From the NCBI RefSeq assembly GCF_900156645.1, contig NZ_FTOC01000005.1, forward strand, positions 62,001-126,000: a stretch of 64,000 nucleotides of DNA, given 5' to 3'. Of this stretch, positions 50,102-58,817 are shown piece after piece. The DNA is from Salimicrobium flavidum (GTDB lineage: Bacteria; Bacillota; Bacilli; Bacillales; Halobacillaceae). A program made the translations under genes and the position numbers. Numbering within the stretch: the first letter of the stretch is position 1; each line of letters opens with the position of its first letter. The notes under the pieces are model-generated. The model was not told the DNA's origin. It saw nothing but the letters and a program-made list of their open reading frames with translations, and did not search any database.

Positions 50102-50977
50102 GGGCGTTTTCCTCCTTTGTCATATGGATGAACAGGTCCTGCAAGGAAGCGGGTGATATGTCGAGACCTGACTGTTCAGCCTGCTTTCTTTCCTCTCGGG
50201 ATGGGGCGTGAAGCAAAAGAGCAGTGAGAGTGGGACCGAAGCTTTTCTGATCCAACACTTTTTTGTCGTTGCTCCATGCGAGCACATTCTCTTTCCGTCC
50301 GTGCACAAATACCGCTTTTTCCGTGATAGACTCCATCGATTCATGAATCATTATCCTTCCTTCATGGAGAAAGATGACATCTTCGAATAGATGATCCATC
50401 TCGGAAACGAGGTGAGTGGAAAGTATGAACGTGCGCGGGTGCGTTTCGTATTCTTTGATGATTTCTTCATAAAATATTTCGCGCGCCGGGGCATCCATCC
50501 CGGAGTAGGATTCATCGAATATACTGATCGGTGCCCGGCTTGCCAGACCGATAATGACCGTGACCATAGATTGCATCCCTTTGGATAATTTCTTCATTGG
50601 CCGTTTGCGAGGGAGATTGAAGCGGTCCATCAGTTCTTCGGCATAATTGAGGTCGAAGTAAGGGCGATACTTTTCAGCAGTTTTGATAAGGCTTGTGACA
50701 GTGGCCGTCTCTTCACTATAATCTTTTTCATATGAAAAACTGACGTGTGGCATGAGCGTTTCATTTTCATAAGGGGATTCTCCACCGAGGGTTAAAGAGC
50801 CTTCGGTCGGTCGTTGAAACGAAGCGATTATGGCAAGGAGAGTGGATTTCCCAGCCCCGTTTCTTCCGATCAGACCATAAATTTTCTTCTCGGGAAGTGT
50901 AAGGGTTATATTATTGAGCGCTGTATTTTTTTGAAGCGTACGTTCAAGTTTTCCATTACTATATCAAAATTCATCAT
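50091..50977 (-). pseudogene. ABC exporter ATP-binding protein, frameshifted at an A7 tract
   Basis: The minus strand begins well: GGGGAGG then ATGATG at 50977/50974 and MNFDIVMENLNVRFKK, but at a run of seven A (50926-50932) the frame is lost and stops soon after. One extra A restores an uninterrupted protein of about 295 residues: NTALNNITLTLPEKKIYGLI, Walker A GRNGAGKST, signature LSKGMQSMV, Walker B ISIFDESYSGMD (Ser replaces the usual Pro after DE) and H-loop STHLVSEM. Without the shift, only an ATPase fragment from 50753 lacking Walker A could be made. Causes could be sequencing error, a true mutation, phase variation, or transcriptional slippage. Confidence 0.8.
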
Positions 50978-51335
50978 TTTTCCTCCCCTTTAGCATAGAT
51001 TCCAGTTCTCCGCGAGAAATCCCGAGTTTATCCGCCTCTTCGAGCATGGGAAGAACATATTCGTCCATGAAAGTTTCTTTGCGTTCCTCGAGAAGCTTCT
51101 GTTTTGCCCCTGCAGCCACAAACATACCTACTCCTCTTTTTTTGAAAATGACCCCTTTTTCTACCAGAAGATTTATTCCTTTGGAAATGGTGAGATGGTT
51201 GATCTTATAGATTTGGACAAGCTGAGTGGTAGAGGGGATCTGTTCCTCATCTTTCAATTGATCGTTGACGATCTGATCTTCAATCCGTTCTTTCACCTGA
51301 AGAAAAATAGGCTTGTTTTCATCGAAATGTGTCAA
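50964..51335 (-). CDS. GntR-family regulator (YtrA subfamily)
   Basis: A 123-residue winged-helix protein of the short YtrA branch of GntR regulators: HTH at about residues 14-70 (IFLQVKERIEDQIVNDQLKD...IPSTTQLVQIYKINHLTISKG), followed by a short helical dimerisation tail and no large ligand domain. YtrA proteins repress their own ABC exporter operon, as the downstream ATPase and permease suggest here. It starts with TTG at 51335 behind a GGTGAG; the end overlaps the ATPase start by 14 bases. A/T-rich palindrome-like sequence (ATATATAAGTATATAT, about 51387-51402) lies upstream. Confidence 0.82.
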   Translation of the reverse strand: MTHFDENKPIFLQVKERIEDQIVNDQLKDEEQIPSTTQLVQIYKINHLTISKGINLLVEKGVIFKKRGVGMFVAAGAKQKLLEERKETFMDEYVLPMLEEADKLGISRGELESMLKGRKNDEF

Positions 51336-51605
51336 TGGTGGCTCACCATTTTCTTCACACCTTCCTCTTATATGGTTATATAGTTATATATAAGTATATA
51401 TGGGTTATTCATATTGGTCAACTTTAAAGACCGGATTAAAAGGAAACTTATTGATGGGCCTGTTTTCTGAATAATGGAAGATAAGGGTTTTCCATTTCCA
51501 ATCCAACATTAGTACAAATTAGTGAACCCTGAATAAATAGTTGACGGTATAGGGATGGGGAGGATAACCTTAAAGAATGAGTGAAAAATGCAGGAGGGTC
51601 GGAAG
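51336..51605. promoter_or_regulatory. Divergent intergenic region of GntR operon and amylase-like gene
   Basis: The 51375-51405 segment is an A/T-rich, partly palindromic TTATATA repeat likely to hold the GntR promoter and operator. Toward the amylase-like gene, TTGACG (51541-51546) with a poor -10 (GATAAC or TAACCT near 51563-51570) is the best promoter candidate. No small gene is seen. Confidence 0.4.
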
Positions 51606-53018
51606 ATGAAAAAGGTGCCAGGACTGTTCATCATCCTTTCGTCTCTTCTTTTTTGTATACTTCCGGGACAGGCAGTGGCAGAAGAGAAGGAGAGCTGGAA
51701 AGGCGAAAGCATTTATTATATAACGGTCGATCGTTTTATGAATGGAGATACAGCCAACGATATGAATCTTCAGACCAATGAAGGAGACGGATATCACGGT
51801 GGCGATATCCAGGGGGTCATCGAGCGGATGGATCATATCAGAGATCTAGGGTTTACGACGATCTGGCTCTCCCCATTGATGAGTTCCTCAGACTTTGAGG
51901 GTTATCAGGTGGAGGATTATCGGACTGTGGATGAACACCTTGGTACGATGGAGGATGTTCATGCGCTCGTAGAAGCGGCTCATGCGGAAGGTATAAAGGT
52001 CATCATGGATATGCCGCTGACGAGTGTCGATGAAAATCATGAATGGACAGAAGAGGGATGGACAGCTCCTCCGGAAAATGGGGAAGCTTCGGTGAATACA
52101 GAGAAAGATGAAGTGCAGGAGGAGATTATAAAGATACTTTCCTACTGGACAGAAGAAGCCGGGCTGGATGGTTTCGGCTTCCCTGAAGTGGAAAAAGCGA
52201 GTCCGGAATTTTGGAACACGGTAACAACCAGTACGGAAGATGCTGTATTTCTCGGTAAAGGAAACGATGCTTCCTATAGCGAAGCCGGATTTGATATCTG
52301 GTATGATGAATCATATCAGAAAGATATTGCGGAGGCTTTTGCGAATGCCGGTGAGATCGGGACGCTTGAGACTGGAGAAGCGGAAGTTTCTGCCAGTTCT
52401 GTGGACTTCCGCGATACGAAGCGATTTACAACAATGGCGGAAGCATCAGGATCGAATCCGATTACGAGATGGCAACTTGCCCTTAGCCAACTGTATGCGG
52501 ATCAGGATGTCCCTGTAGTAATGTATGGAACTTCGATTCCCATGGGAGAAAAACCGGGAATCGGGAACCTTCCGATGATGAATTTCGGCGGTTCGGATGA
52601 AGAAATGAATCAGCGACTAGAGAAATTGAATTCGATGAGATCAGAGTTCCCTGCGCTTGTCGAAGGAGAAAAACAGCAACTCTATAAAGAAGACGGTATG
52701 GCTGTATATCAGATGCAAGGAAGCGAAACAATGCTTATGGCTGTAAACAACTCGGAAGAGACGAGAACGGCTGATGTATCGCTTCAGGACGGGAAACAGT
52801 TGCGAGGACTTATGCATGATGGTCTCCTTCGCCAATCCGATGACGGGGATTATCCGGTGGTGCTTGAGAGGGAGACCGCTGATGTATTCGTTGTGGAAGA
52901 CAATGCGGGATTGAACTGGTTCTTCATTGGATTCGTCGGAGGCGTCCTTTCCTTATTCGTTATATTTGTAGCAGTAATCACGGTGAAAAACAGAAGAAGT
53001 AAAAAAAACGAACACTGA
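51606..53018 (+). CDS. Membrane-anchored GH13-like protein, probably inactive
   Basis: A 470-residue exported protein: signal peptide (1-25, ending GQAVA), a GH13 (alpha-amylase-like) barrel, a C-terminal beta domain, and a final membrane helix (about 440-460) with a basic tail. It starts as usual for the family (YYITVDRFMNGD, GDGYHGGDIQGVIERMDHI, DLGFTTIWLSP). The active-site regions are eroded: DxVxNH is D135MPLTS140; GxRLDxVKH is GFGFPEVEK with Pro193 for the nucleophile Asp; the acid/base Glu is Lys218 (FLGKGN); NHD is FRD (D270 kept). It is therefore predicted catalytically dead, with perhaps a glycan-binding or wall-linked role. ATG 51606 follows GGAGGGTCGG. Confidence 0.82.
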   Translation: MKKVPGLFIILSSLLFCILPGQAVAEEKESWKGESIYYITVDRFMNGDTANDMNLQTNEGDGYHGGDIQGVIERMDHIRDLGFTTIWLSPLMSSSDFEGYQVEDYRTVDEHLGTMEDVHALVEAAHAEGIKVIMDMPLTSVDENHEWTEEGWTAPPENGEASVNTEKDEVQEEIIKILSYWTEEAGLDGFGFPEVEKASPEFWNTVTTSTEDAVFLGKGNDASYSEAGFDIWYDESYQKDIAEAFANAGEIGTLETGEAEVSASSVDFRDTKRFTTMAEASGSNPITRWQLALSQLYADQDVPVVMYGTSIPMGEKPGIGNLPMMNFGGSDEEMNQRLEKLNSMRSEFPALVEGEKQQLYKEDGMAVYQMQGSETMLMAVNNSEETRTADVSLQDGKQLRGLMHDGLLRQSDDGDYPVVLERETADVFVVEDNAGLNWFFIGFVGGVLSLFVIFVAVITVKNRRSKKNEH

Positions 53019-53034
53019 TTTACAGTGTTCGTTG
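53005..53034. terminator. Terminator between the amylase-like gene and degV
   Basis: AACGAACACTG/CAGTGTTCGTT stem with loop ATTTA and A- or T-rich flanks, between convergent genes. Confidence 0.8.
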
Positions 53035-53071
53035 ATTTTCATTCGATATTATATATCCATGAGGTCTGCTC

Positions 53072-53932
53072 TCATCTATATTCGCCATTCAGGAAAAATA
53101 GTGCAATCGTACCTGGTCCTGCATGAGCACCGACTACAGACCCCACCATGTCTACATGAATCGACTTCGGAGAGAATCTTTCTTTGATCAAAGAGGAGAG
53201 GTGTTCAGCGGTTTCGAGACTATCACCATGACTGATGGCGATACGCTGATTTTCGATATCCTTCCCCCGTTCTTCCATTAGTTCGACCATTCGCTTAAAC
53301 ACTTTTTTCTGCCCTCTGACCTTTTCCAGGGGAACGAGTTTGCCCTCTTCTACATGAAGAAGGGGTTTGATCTTGAGTAAGCTCCCTACAAAAGCCTGAG
53401 TTTTACTTACCCGGCCGCCACGGTGTAAATACTCGAGGTCATCGACGGTAAATAGATGTTCCATGTGGGTGGAGTGGTAGGAGGCGAGTTCCTTCAATTC
53501 CTCGAGAGTGGCTCCTTCCCGGCTTTTTTCCGCCGTTCTGAGTACAATCAGTCCATATCCGAGAGATGCTGCTTTGGTGTCGATGACATCGAACCGAGCA
53601 TCGGGGTGCTCTTCTTTCAATTCCTGCTCCACGACTTTTGCAGCCTGGTATGTACCGGAGAGTTCGGAGGAGAAAGCGACATAGAGAAAAGGCTGTCCCG
53701 CTGCAATTTTTTCTTTGAAGAGATCGCGGAAAACCTGTCCTGTCACCTGAGAAGTTTTGGGTGCTTCTCCGTCACGCATGGCGTCATAGACTTCTTTCGG
53801 GGAAATATTTTTACCGTCTTCGTACTCTTTACCTTTTAAAAGTACCTTCAATGAAACGCACTCCACCCCATACTCTGTAAGTGTTGCTTCGGAGAGGTCG
53901 CTCGCTGAGTCACAAATGATTTGAACGGTCAT
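53072..53932 (-). CDS. DegV family fatty-acid-binding protein
   Basis: A 286-residue DegV-fold protein; FakB-type DegV proteins present fatty acids to FakA kinase. Visible are IICDSASDLS (about 5-14), PKTSQVTGQVFRDLF (about 58-72), the ligand-loop SSELSGTYQAA (about 88-98) and SVVGAHAGPGTIALFF at the end. The position upstream of yitT suggests the YitS orthologue. AAGGTGAA precedes the ATG. No FakA gene lies in the window. Confidence 0.88.
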   Translation of the reverse strand: MTVQIICDSASDLSEATLTEYGVECVSLKVLLKGKEYEDGKNISPKEVYDAMRDGEAPKTSQVTGQVFRDLFKEKIAAGQPFLYVAFSSELSGTYQAAKVVEQELKEEHPDARFDVIDTKAASLGYGLIVLRTAEKSREGATLEELKELASYHSTHMEHLFTVDDLEYLHRGGRVSKTQAFVGSLLKIKPLLHVEEGKLVPLEKVRGQKKVFKRMVELMEERGKDIENQRIAISHGDSLETAEHLSSLIKERFSPKSIHVDMVGSVVGAHAGPGTIALFFLNGEYR

Positions 53933-54071
53933 GATTTCACCTTCATTCTATTAGTATTTGTTCTAGTTTTAAGTGTATGTCCAAGATGTTAGTTAGTCAA
54001 AGTATACCATATGGAAGTATATCCATTTCAGGAAAAAAGAATTATAATGAAAATACATAGGGGGGAACGTC

Positions 54072-54917
54072 ATGTTTACTTTCGAAACGAAGCGGATCGT
54101 TGTTGTTATTATCGGTGCACTATTGAATGCTCTGAGTCTGAACTTGTTTCTCATCGAAGCGAACGTTTACGCCAGTGGTTTTACCGGGGTCGCTCAGCTT
54201 TTGACGAGCATCATACAGGATTTTCTTGATATTCATTTTATCACTACGGGTATTCTCCTGTTCGTGTTGAATATTCCGGTAGCTATATTGGGTTGGATTA
54301 AAGTCGGTAAGGGATTCACGATATACAGTGCTGTCTCCGTTGCTTTCATTACATTATTTCTTGAGATTATCCCACTCGTCCAATTGTCTGAGGATATCAT
54401 TCTGAATGCTGTTTTTGGAGGAGTCCTGGGTGGTGTAGGTGTAGGTATAACTCTTAAATGGGGGGCCTCTACGGGTGGGCTTGATATCATAGCCATGATA
54501 TTGTCCCGTATGAGGGACCGTCCGATTGGTACCTATTTCCTTATAATAAACAGTGCTATCATAGCGGTAGCCGGTCTTATTTATGCACCGGAGAACGCAT
54601 TGTACACACTTTTGACCCTATATGTTACGACTCGTGTGATTGATGCGATCCATACACGTCATGAGAAATTGACGGCAATGATCATCACCTCGAAAGCCAA
54701 AGAAATGGAGGAAGCGATCCATTCTCAGGTGGTCCGGGGAATCACGACATTACCGGCGCGCGGAGCCTTCACAGGGGAAGATAAAAATATGCTGGTGATG
54801 GTCATTTCCCGGTATGAACTTTACGATCTGCAACACATCATCCATGACGTGGATGAACGTGCATTTACCAATATTGTCCAGACAACTGGTGTATTTGGCT
54901 TCTTCCGTAAAGAATGA
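54072..54917 (+). CDS. yitT: YitT family membrane protein
   Basis: A 281-residue protein with five or six membrane helices (DUF161, about 10-170) and a cytosolic C-terminal DUF2179 domain (about 225-275), the standard YitT layout; B. subtilis YitT is 280 residues. GASTGGLDIIAMIL (about 136-149) is characteristic. Function not established. AGGGGGGAA precedes the ATG at 54072. Confidence 0.9.
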   Translation: MFTFETKRIVVVIIGALLNALSLNLFLIEANVYASGFTGVAQLLTSIIQDFLDIHFITTGILLFVLNIPVAILGWIKVGKGFTIYSAVSVAFITLFLEIIPLVQLSEDIILNAVFGGVLGGVGVGITLKWGASTGGLDIIAMILSRMRDRPIGTYFLIINSAIIAVAGLIYAPENALYTLLTLYVTTRVIDAIHTRHEKLTAMIITSKAKEMEEAIHSQVVRGITTLPARGAFTGEDKNMLVMVISRYELYDLQHIIHDVDERAFTNIVQTTGVFGFFRKE

Positions 54918-54966
54918 ATTTGTTGTACGCTAAAAGTGTATACTAATCCTAAAGGGGGATATTTAT

Positions 54967-55908
54967 ATGAGAAAATGGTTGAGTTTGATTTTAATGGTCG
55001 GCCTGGTTGTACTGACAGCCTGTGGAACAGATGAAGAGACAGAGACTCAGGCGAATGACAGTGAGCAGGAACAAACGACAGATGTTGCAAGTCTGGCTGA
55101 TAATTTGACCGCTGAAAGTGAAGTGGAAACAGAGAACAAAAAAGCGAATATCAGTTTTTCCCTCACGAATGAAGGGGAGGAAGCAGTAGAGCTCGGCTTT
55201 GCTTCCGGACAGCAATTTGATATTCACATAACTGATGAAAACGGGGAGAATGTCTATACGTATTCGGCAGATCGTTCTTTTACCCAAGAGCAGACGACAA
55301 AGGAACTCGAAGCCGGAGGGATGATGGAAAATGCTGCTATGTGGGAAGAGAACGTAGAGCCTGGGGAATATGAAGCGATAGTTTCTTTTCCTGTAGACAC
55401 CATCAATGGCGAAGATGTTAGTGATCGTGACTTCGAATCTACTACAAGTTTTACAATAGAAGCTTCAAAAGAGTCCGGAAATGAAACAAATGGGGAGAGC
55501 GACTCCGGGGAAGAGACCAATAACAACACAGAGAATGAGGACACCACTGGTAAAGAATCTTCAGATCAATCTGAGGAAACGACTTCGATCGAAGGAAATG
55601 ACGCTTTCCGTAACCTTGAACTTTCCGGTGAAAACGGGGAATATACTGTTTCCGGAGAGGCGCGGGTATTTGAAGGGACATTCCTTTATCGTGTAGAAGA
55701 TGGGCATAATGAACTGGTTCCGGAAACACCTGTTCAGGTGGACTCCGGTGCTCCGAGCTGGTCTTCATTTGAACTGGATATTTCAATTCCTGAATCTGAC
55801 CTTCCTGACTTTGGAACATTGACCCTTATGCTGTATGAGAACAGTGCAAAAGACGGGGAACCGACAAATATCAATTATGTACCTCTCGAACAATTCGGAG
55901 GGGAATAA
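54967..55908 (+). CDS. Lipoprotein with BsuPI and Gmad2 domains
   Basis: A 313-residue lipoprotein. The signal peptide ends in LTAC with lipidated Cys19. Residues about 45-150 look like a BsuPI-type beta-sandwich (intracellular proteinase inhibitor domain: ISFSLTNEGEEAVELGF...QQFDIHI), an acidic Asn/Glu/Ser linker spans about 160-210, and the C-terminal part (about 213-310) looks like a Gmad2 immunoglobulin-like domain (GEARVFEGTFLYRV...). Both domain calls are from pattern memory. Likely an envelope protein, with sporulation/germination or protease-inhibitor roles as possibilities. It lies 49 bases after yitT. Confidence 0.75.
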   Translation: MRKWLSLILMVGLVVLTACGTDEETETQANDSEQEQTTDVASLADNLTAESEVETENKKANISFSLTNEGEEAVELGFASGQQFDIHITDENGENVYTYSADRSFTQEQTTKELEAGGMMENAAMWEENVEPGEYEAIVSFPVDTINGEDVSDRDFESTTSFTIEASKESGNETNGESDSGEETNNNTENEDTTGKESSDQSEETTSIEGNDAFRNLELSGENGEYTVSGEARVFEGTFLYRVEDGHNELVPETPVQVDSGAPSWSSFELDISIPESDLPDFGTLTLMLYENSAKDGEPTNINYVPLEQFGGE

Positions 55909-55962
55909 GAAAAGTTGCAATTGGATCAATATAAACGGAATCATCCATGCGGTGGAAGAACG

Positions 55963-56002
55963 AAAAAACCTTGAAGCAGTTAAACTGCCTCAAGGTTTTT
56001 TT
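55963..56002. terminator. Bidirectional terminator between the lipoprotein and Nfu-N genes
   Basis: AAAAAACCTTGAAGCAGT and TGCCTCAAGGTTTTTT form a long stem with A and T runs at both sides, touching the stop codon of the minus-strand gene. Confidence 0.88.
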
Positions 56003-56264
56003 AGTACCCGGCTTCTGAAATAGCAGCTTCCACTTTCGGTGTGAGCTGATCCCAGTCTGCTTCCGGTTTTTTATTGATAGTGATGAAATTCTGAAAACCG
56101 AATACGTTATCGACTCCTTCAAGTTCCATCAGTTCGTTCATGATCGGATATTCGCTTGTCTGTCCCGGCATGACAGATACGCTGCCATCCCCGGGGAAAA
56201 TACGGGAATCCGTCGTGAATTTTCTTGCGTTCGGATTTGGTGTTTCTTCTACAACTATACCCAT
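56001..56264 (-). CDS. Nfu N-terminal-domain scaffold-like protein
   Basis: An 87-residue protein consisting only of the Nfu/NifU N-terminal domain: ETPNPNARKFTTD (about 7-19), DNVFGFQNFITINKKPEADW (about 52-71). It lacks the CxxC iron-sulfur-binding module of full Nfu proteins, so it may assist Fe-S carrier function or have a distinct role. Such stand-alone genes are common in Bacillaceae. AGGAGG precedes the ATG at 56264. Confidence 0.82.
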   Translation of the reverse strand: MGIVVEETPNPNARKFTTDSRIFPGDGSVSVMPGQTSEYPIMNELMELEGVDNVFGFQNFITINKKPEADWDQLTPKVEAAISEAGY

Positions 56265-56407
56265 TTCAAAAACCTCCTCTTACCTTTCTACTCATTCATT
56301 TTAGCAGAAAATAAGCGGGAGAAAAACGAAAGAAACAAAACATTCTTTTCATAACAGAAGCTTATGGTACAATGAAACCACTTTTTGAGTGACAAGGGGG
56401 AAGAAGA

Positions 56408-57235
56408 ATGCAGACACGTCTGAAAGAATCACTCGAAGATATCAAAGAAAATGATTATGAACTCCCTGAGCGAATAAATCAACAGGAGATCACTACGGTG
56501 ATGCTTCAAAATATAGGAGCCATCGACCCATATCTGCGTGTCGATCTTATTCATGATATTTTATCGACGTTTATAAACCAAGGTAAATATTCAGAGCAGC
56601 AGCTAAGAAATATGCTTACATCATTGATGAACAAAAACTATCTTTTCTATAGAATAAATACATCGAAACAGGAAGAGGATGCTGTATTTCGACGCAGTTA
56701 TTCTGTTTTACTGATGTCACCGATTCTGGCTAAACATTCACAATCTTCCTTTCTATCTGAAGAAAATATACACAGAGTCTGGGATAATTTGAAGAAATAC
56801 ATGAAACAGGAACAGGACCACAGAGGCCATGTCAAAGGGAAAGGCTGGGTCCATACGATGGCTCATGCGGGAGACGCGTTGAACAGCATTTCTTCATGTA
56901 CCTGCATTACGGCTGAAGAAGTGAAAGGGATGCTGCCGATCATCCGGGAGCAGTTCCTCATAGACCGTCCTTACTTATTTGATGAAGAAGAACGCATGGT
57001 GACGGCTATCATGTCCATGTTCGATAAAATTGAAAAAGAAGAGAAAGTGGAATGGTTGTGGACTTTCCTTTATAAACGGAGAGGATGGAAAGACCCTGCC
57101 GAGGATTTGATCATTAATAACAGTAAACATTTACTCAGGGCTTTGTACTTCCGGATGCTCGAGAATGATGAAGGTGATATGTGTGAGGTTTTACTTCAAA
57201 TATTAAGGGAACTTAGAAAACAGGAACTTTACTGA
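56408..57235 (+). CDS. DUF2785 domain protein
   Basis: A 275-residue soluble helical protein with GKGWVHTMAHAGDALNSISSC (split around residues 143-162), the recognisable core of DUF2785. No catalytic motif can be assigned; His and Asp in this core could bind metal. The preceding 140 bases carry a likely promoter (A/T-rich, TGGTACAAT near 56364-56372). It is followed after 14 bases by a membrane-protein gene. Confidence 0.75.
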   Translation: MQTRLKESLEDIKENDYELPERINQQEITTVMLQNIGAIDPYLRVDLIHDILSTFINQGKYSEQQLRNMLTSLMNKNYLFYRINTSKQEEDAVFRRSYSVLLMSPILAKHSQSSFLSEENIHRVWDNLKKYMKQEQDHRGHVKGKGWVHTMAHAGDALNSISSCTCITAEEVKGMLPIIREQFLIDRPYLFDEEERMVTAIMSMFDKIEKEEKVEWLWTFLYKRRGWKDPAEDLIINNSKHLLRALYFRMLENDEGDMCEVLLQILRELRKQELY

Positions 57236-57249
57236 AAGAAGGGAGAGAA

Positions 57250-57726
57250 ATGATGAAAAAGATCGGAATGTGGATCGGAACCATCGCAGGAGCGGCTCTT
57301 GGTGCATTTCTCTATGGAATCGAAAAGCTCACCGGTCTCTCTGTATACACCCTCCTTATAAACGTGGATTTCATTCCCGTAGTCCGTCATGCTATGGGGA
57401 ACCCGTTCCTCGAATTGTTGTTACACTTTGTGGTGTCCTGGACAATCGGAGTTGTTTTTGTCTACCTTCTCGATAGATGGAACAAGCAAAAGTCGCCGTT
57501 CAGGTTCGCGCTGTCCGCTTTCCTTTCACTTGTGGCAGCCGCTACGTACGTACCCCTGACAATATTGGCTGTGCAGCCGACACCTGCTGTTACGGATATT
57601 CAAGCTGTATCCTACTGGCTGGCAGGTCATGCTATATATGGCCTTTTTCTGGTAGGAAGTTACGATTTTCTGAAAGGAACCGCATGGAGGAAAAGGGTAG
57701 AAGGGAAGAAAATGGCTTTGTCTTAA
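57250..57726 (+). CDS. Four-helix membrane protein, unknown function
   Basis: A 158-residue protein with four predicted membrane helices (about 5-25, 55-78, 88-110, 122-142) and a basic C-terminus. I do not recognise the family with confidence; DUF1440/YagU-like proteins have similar size. It is probably cotranscribed with the DUF2785 gene. GAAGGGAGAG precedes two adjacent ATGs at 57250 and 57253. Confidence 0.65.
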   Translation: MMKKIGMWIGTIAGAALGAFLYGIEKLTGLSVYTLLINVDFIPVVRHAMGNPFLELLLHFVVSWTIGVVFVYLLDRWNKQKSPFRFALSAFLSLVAAATYVPLTILAVQPTPAVTDIQAVSYWLAGHAIYGLFLVGSYDFLKGTAWRKRVEGKKMALS

Positions 57727-57732
57727 TGGTAA

Positions 57733-57800
57733 GGCTCTGTTAAAGCCTGTTGTTGATTTTCGAACGAAGGGTGGAGACGCCCGCGAATGATAACAGAGCC
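57733..57800. repeat. Family A repeat copy 3, internally deleted and inverted
   Basis: A 68-bp derivative: GGCTCTGTTAAAGCCTGT...GAACGAAGGGTGGAGACGCC is the reverse complement of the right end of the copy at 12175-12349, directly joined to GATAACAGAGCC, the complement of the left end. The middle 100 or so bases are missing. Both ends are retained, as in MITE deletion derivatives. Confidence 0.75.
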
Positions 57801-57802
57801 AA

Positions 57803-57836
57803 TAATAAAAAACCTGGTCGGCATAGCCGATCAGGT
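57803..57836 (-). terminator. Terminator of yitU
   Basis: AACCTGGTCGGC/GCCGATCAGGTT stem with loop ATA and T6 on the minus strand. Confidence 0.85.
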
Positions 57837-57870
57837 TCCGTGGTGATATTACTCCGGAACAAACTGAAAA

Positions 57871-58698
57871 TCACCGGAGCGAAGGTTTGATGCGGAAGTA
57901 TTCGTTCAAAAAGTCAGCGATTCCGTCTTCTTCGTTGGTGCCGGTCACTTCATTTGCGATAGACTGGATGCCGTTGATAGCATTTCCCATAGCGACACCT
58001 GTGCCGGCATAGTCTATCATCTCAAAATCATTGTCTTCATCTCCGAATGCAATGATTCTTTCGCGAGGTATATGATAGTAGTGGGCGATTTTGTGTACTC
58101 CTACTGCTTTGTTCAGACCGGACCTCACAATCTCAATGACATGCCACGGAGCTCCCCAACGACGATGATCGATTGCTTCGGCGTGCTTGTCGAGTTCGTA
58201 ACGTATCTGTTTCACTTTCTCCATATCCCCTTCTTTCGGTTGAATGAGGAGGGAGGTAGGGTCTGTTTTCAAGTGGCTTGATAGCGGACCGATCGTGATA
58301 GGGTGTTCGTTCGTGTCGAATATCTTCATCATCTCTTCATCATGGTAATGGAGATGAACGTGGTCTTTCACTTCAGCCAATATATTTTTTACACCCATCT
58401 CTTTGGCCATATGGACAATTTCTTTCGCTTTTCTCAAAGGGAGAGGGGAGTGGATGGCATCCCATTTGTGGTTCAGCGGGTGATGGATGAGAGCACCGTT
58501 GAAATTCACCATAGGGGTGTTTAAACCCAGTTCGTGATAATAATTGATGCTTGCCCGGTGCGGACGACCGGTGGAAATGATTACAATATGCCCGTCCTGT
58601 ATCGCTTGCTGAACAGCGGCTTTCGTTTTTGGACTGATCACTTTTTCATCCGTCAGAAGTGTTCCATCCAAATCCAGTGCTATTAAATGTTGTTCCAT
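57871..58698 (-). CDS. yitU: Cof-type HAD-IIB phosphatase (YitU-like)
   Basis: A 275-residue HAD hydrolase, probably acting on phosphorylated sugars or flavin precursors. Motif I ALDLDGTLL (about residues 7-15), motif II ISTGRP, motif III Lys (around LNKAVGVHKI) and motif IV FGDEDNDFEMID are present, with a Cof-type cap in between. The start at 58698 is selected by GAGGTGAC; an in-frame ATG at 58815 lacks this. The location fits YitU; some YitU homologues dephosphorylate the riboflavin intermediate, which is an inference here. Confidence 0.85.
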   Translation of the reverse strand: MEQHLIALDLDGTLLTDEKVISPKTKAAVQQAIQDGHIVIISTGRPHRASINYYHELGLNTPMVNFNGALIHHPLNHKWDAIHSPLPLRKAKEIVHMAKEMGVKNILAEVKDHVHLHYHDEEMMKIFDTNEHPITIGPLSSHLKTDPTSLLIQPKEGDMEKVKQIRYELDKHAEAIDHRRWGAPWHVIEIVRSGLNKAVGVHKIAHYYHIPRERIIAFGDEDNDFEMIDYAGTGVAMGNAINGIQSIANEVTGTNEEDGIADFLNEYFRIKPSLR

Positions 58699-58817
58699 AG
58701 TGTCACCTCGACTGCTGGAAATATGAAAAACTTTCCAATGATTTTTTTGAGTGTTATCATTATATGAGAATATTCGTATTTTAACAGAATAAATTGAGGA
58801 AAGAAAGGATATCACTG

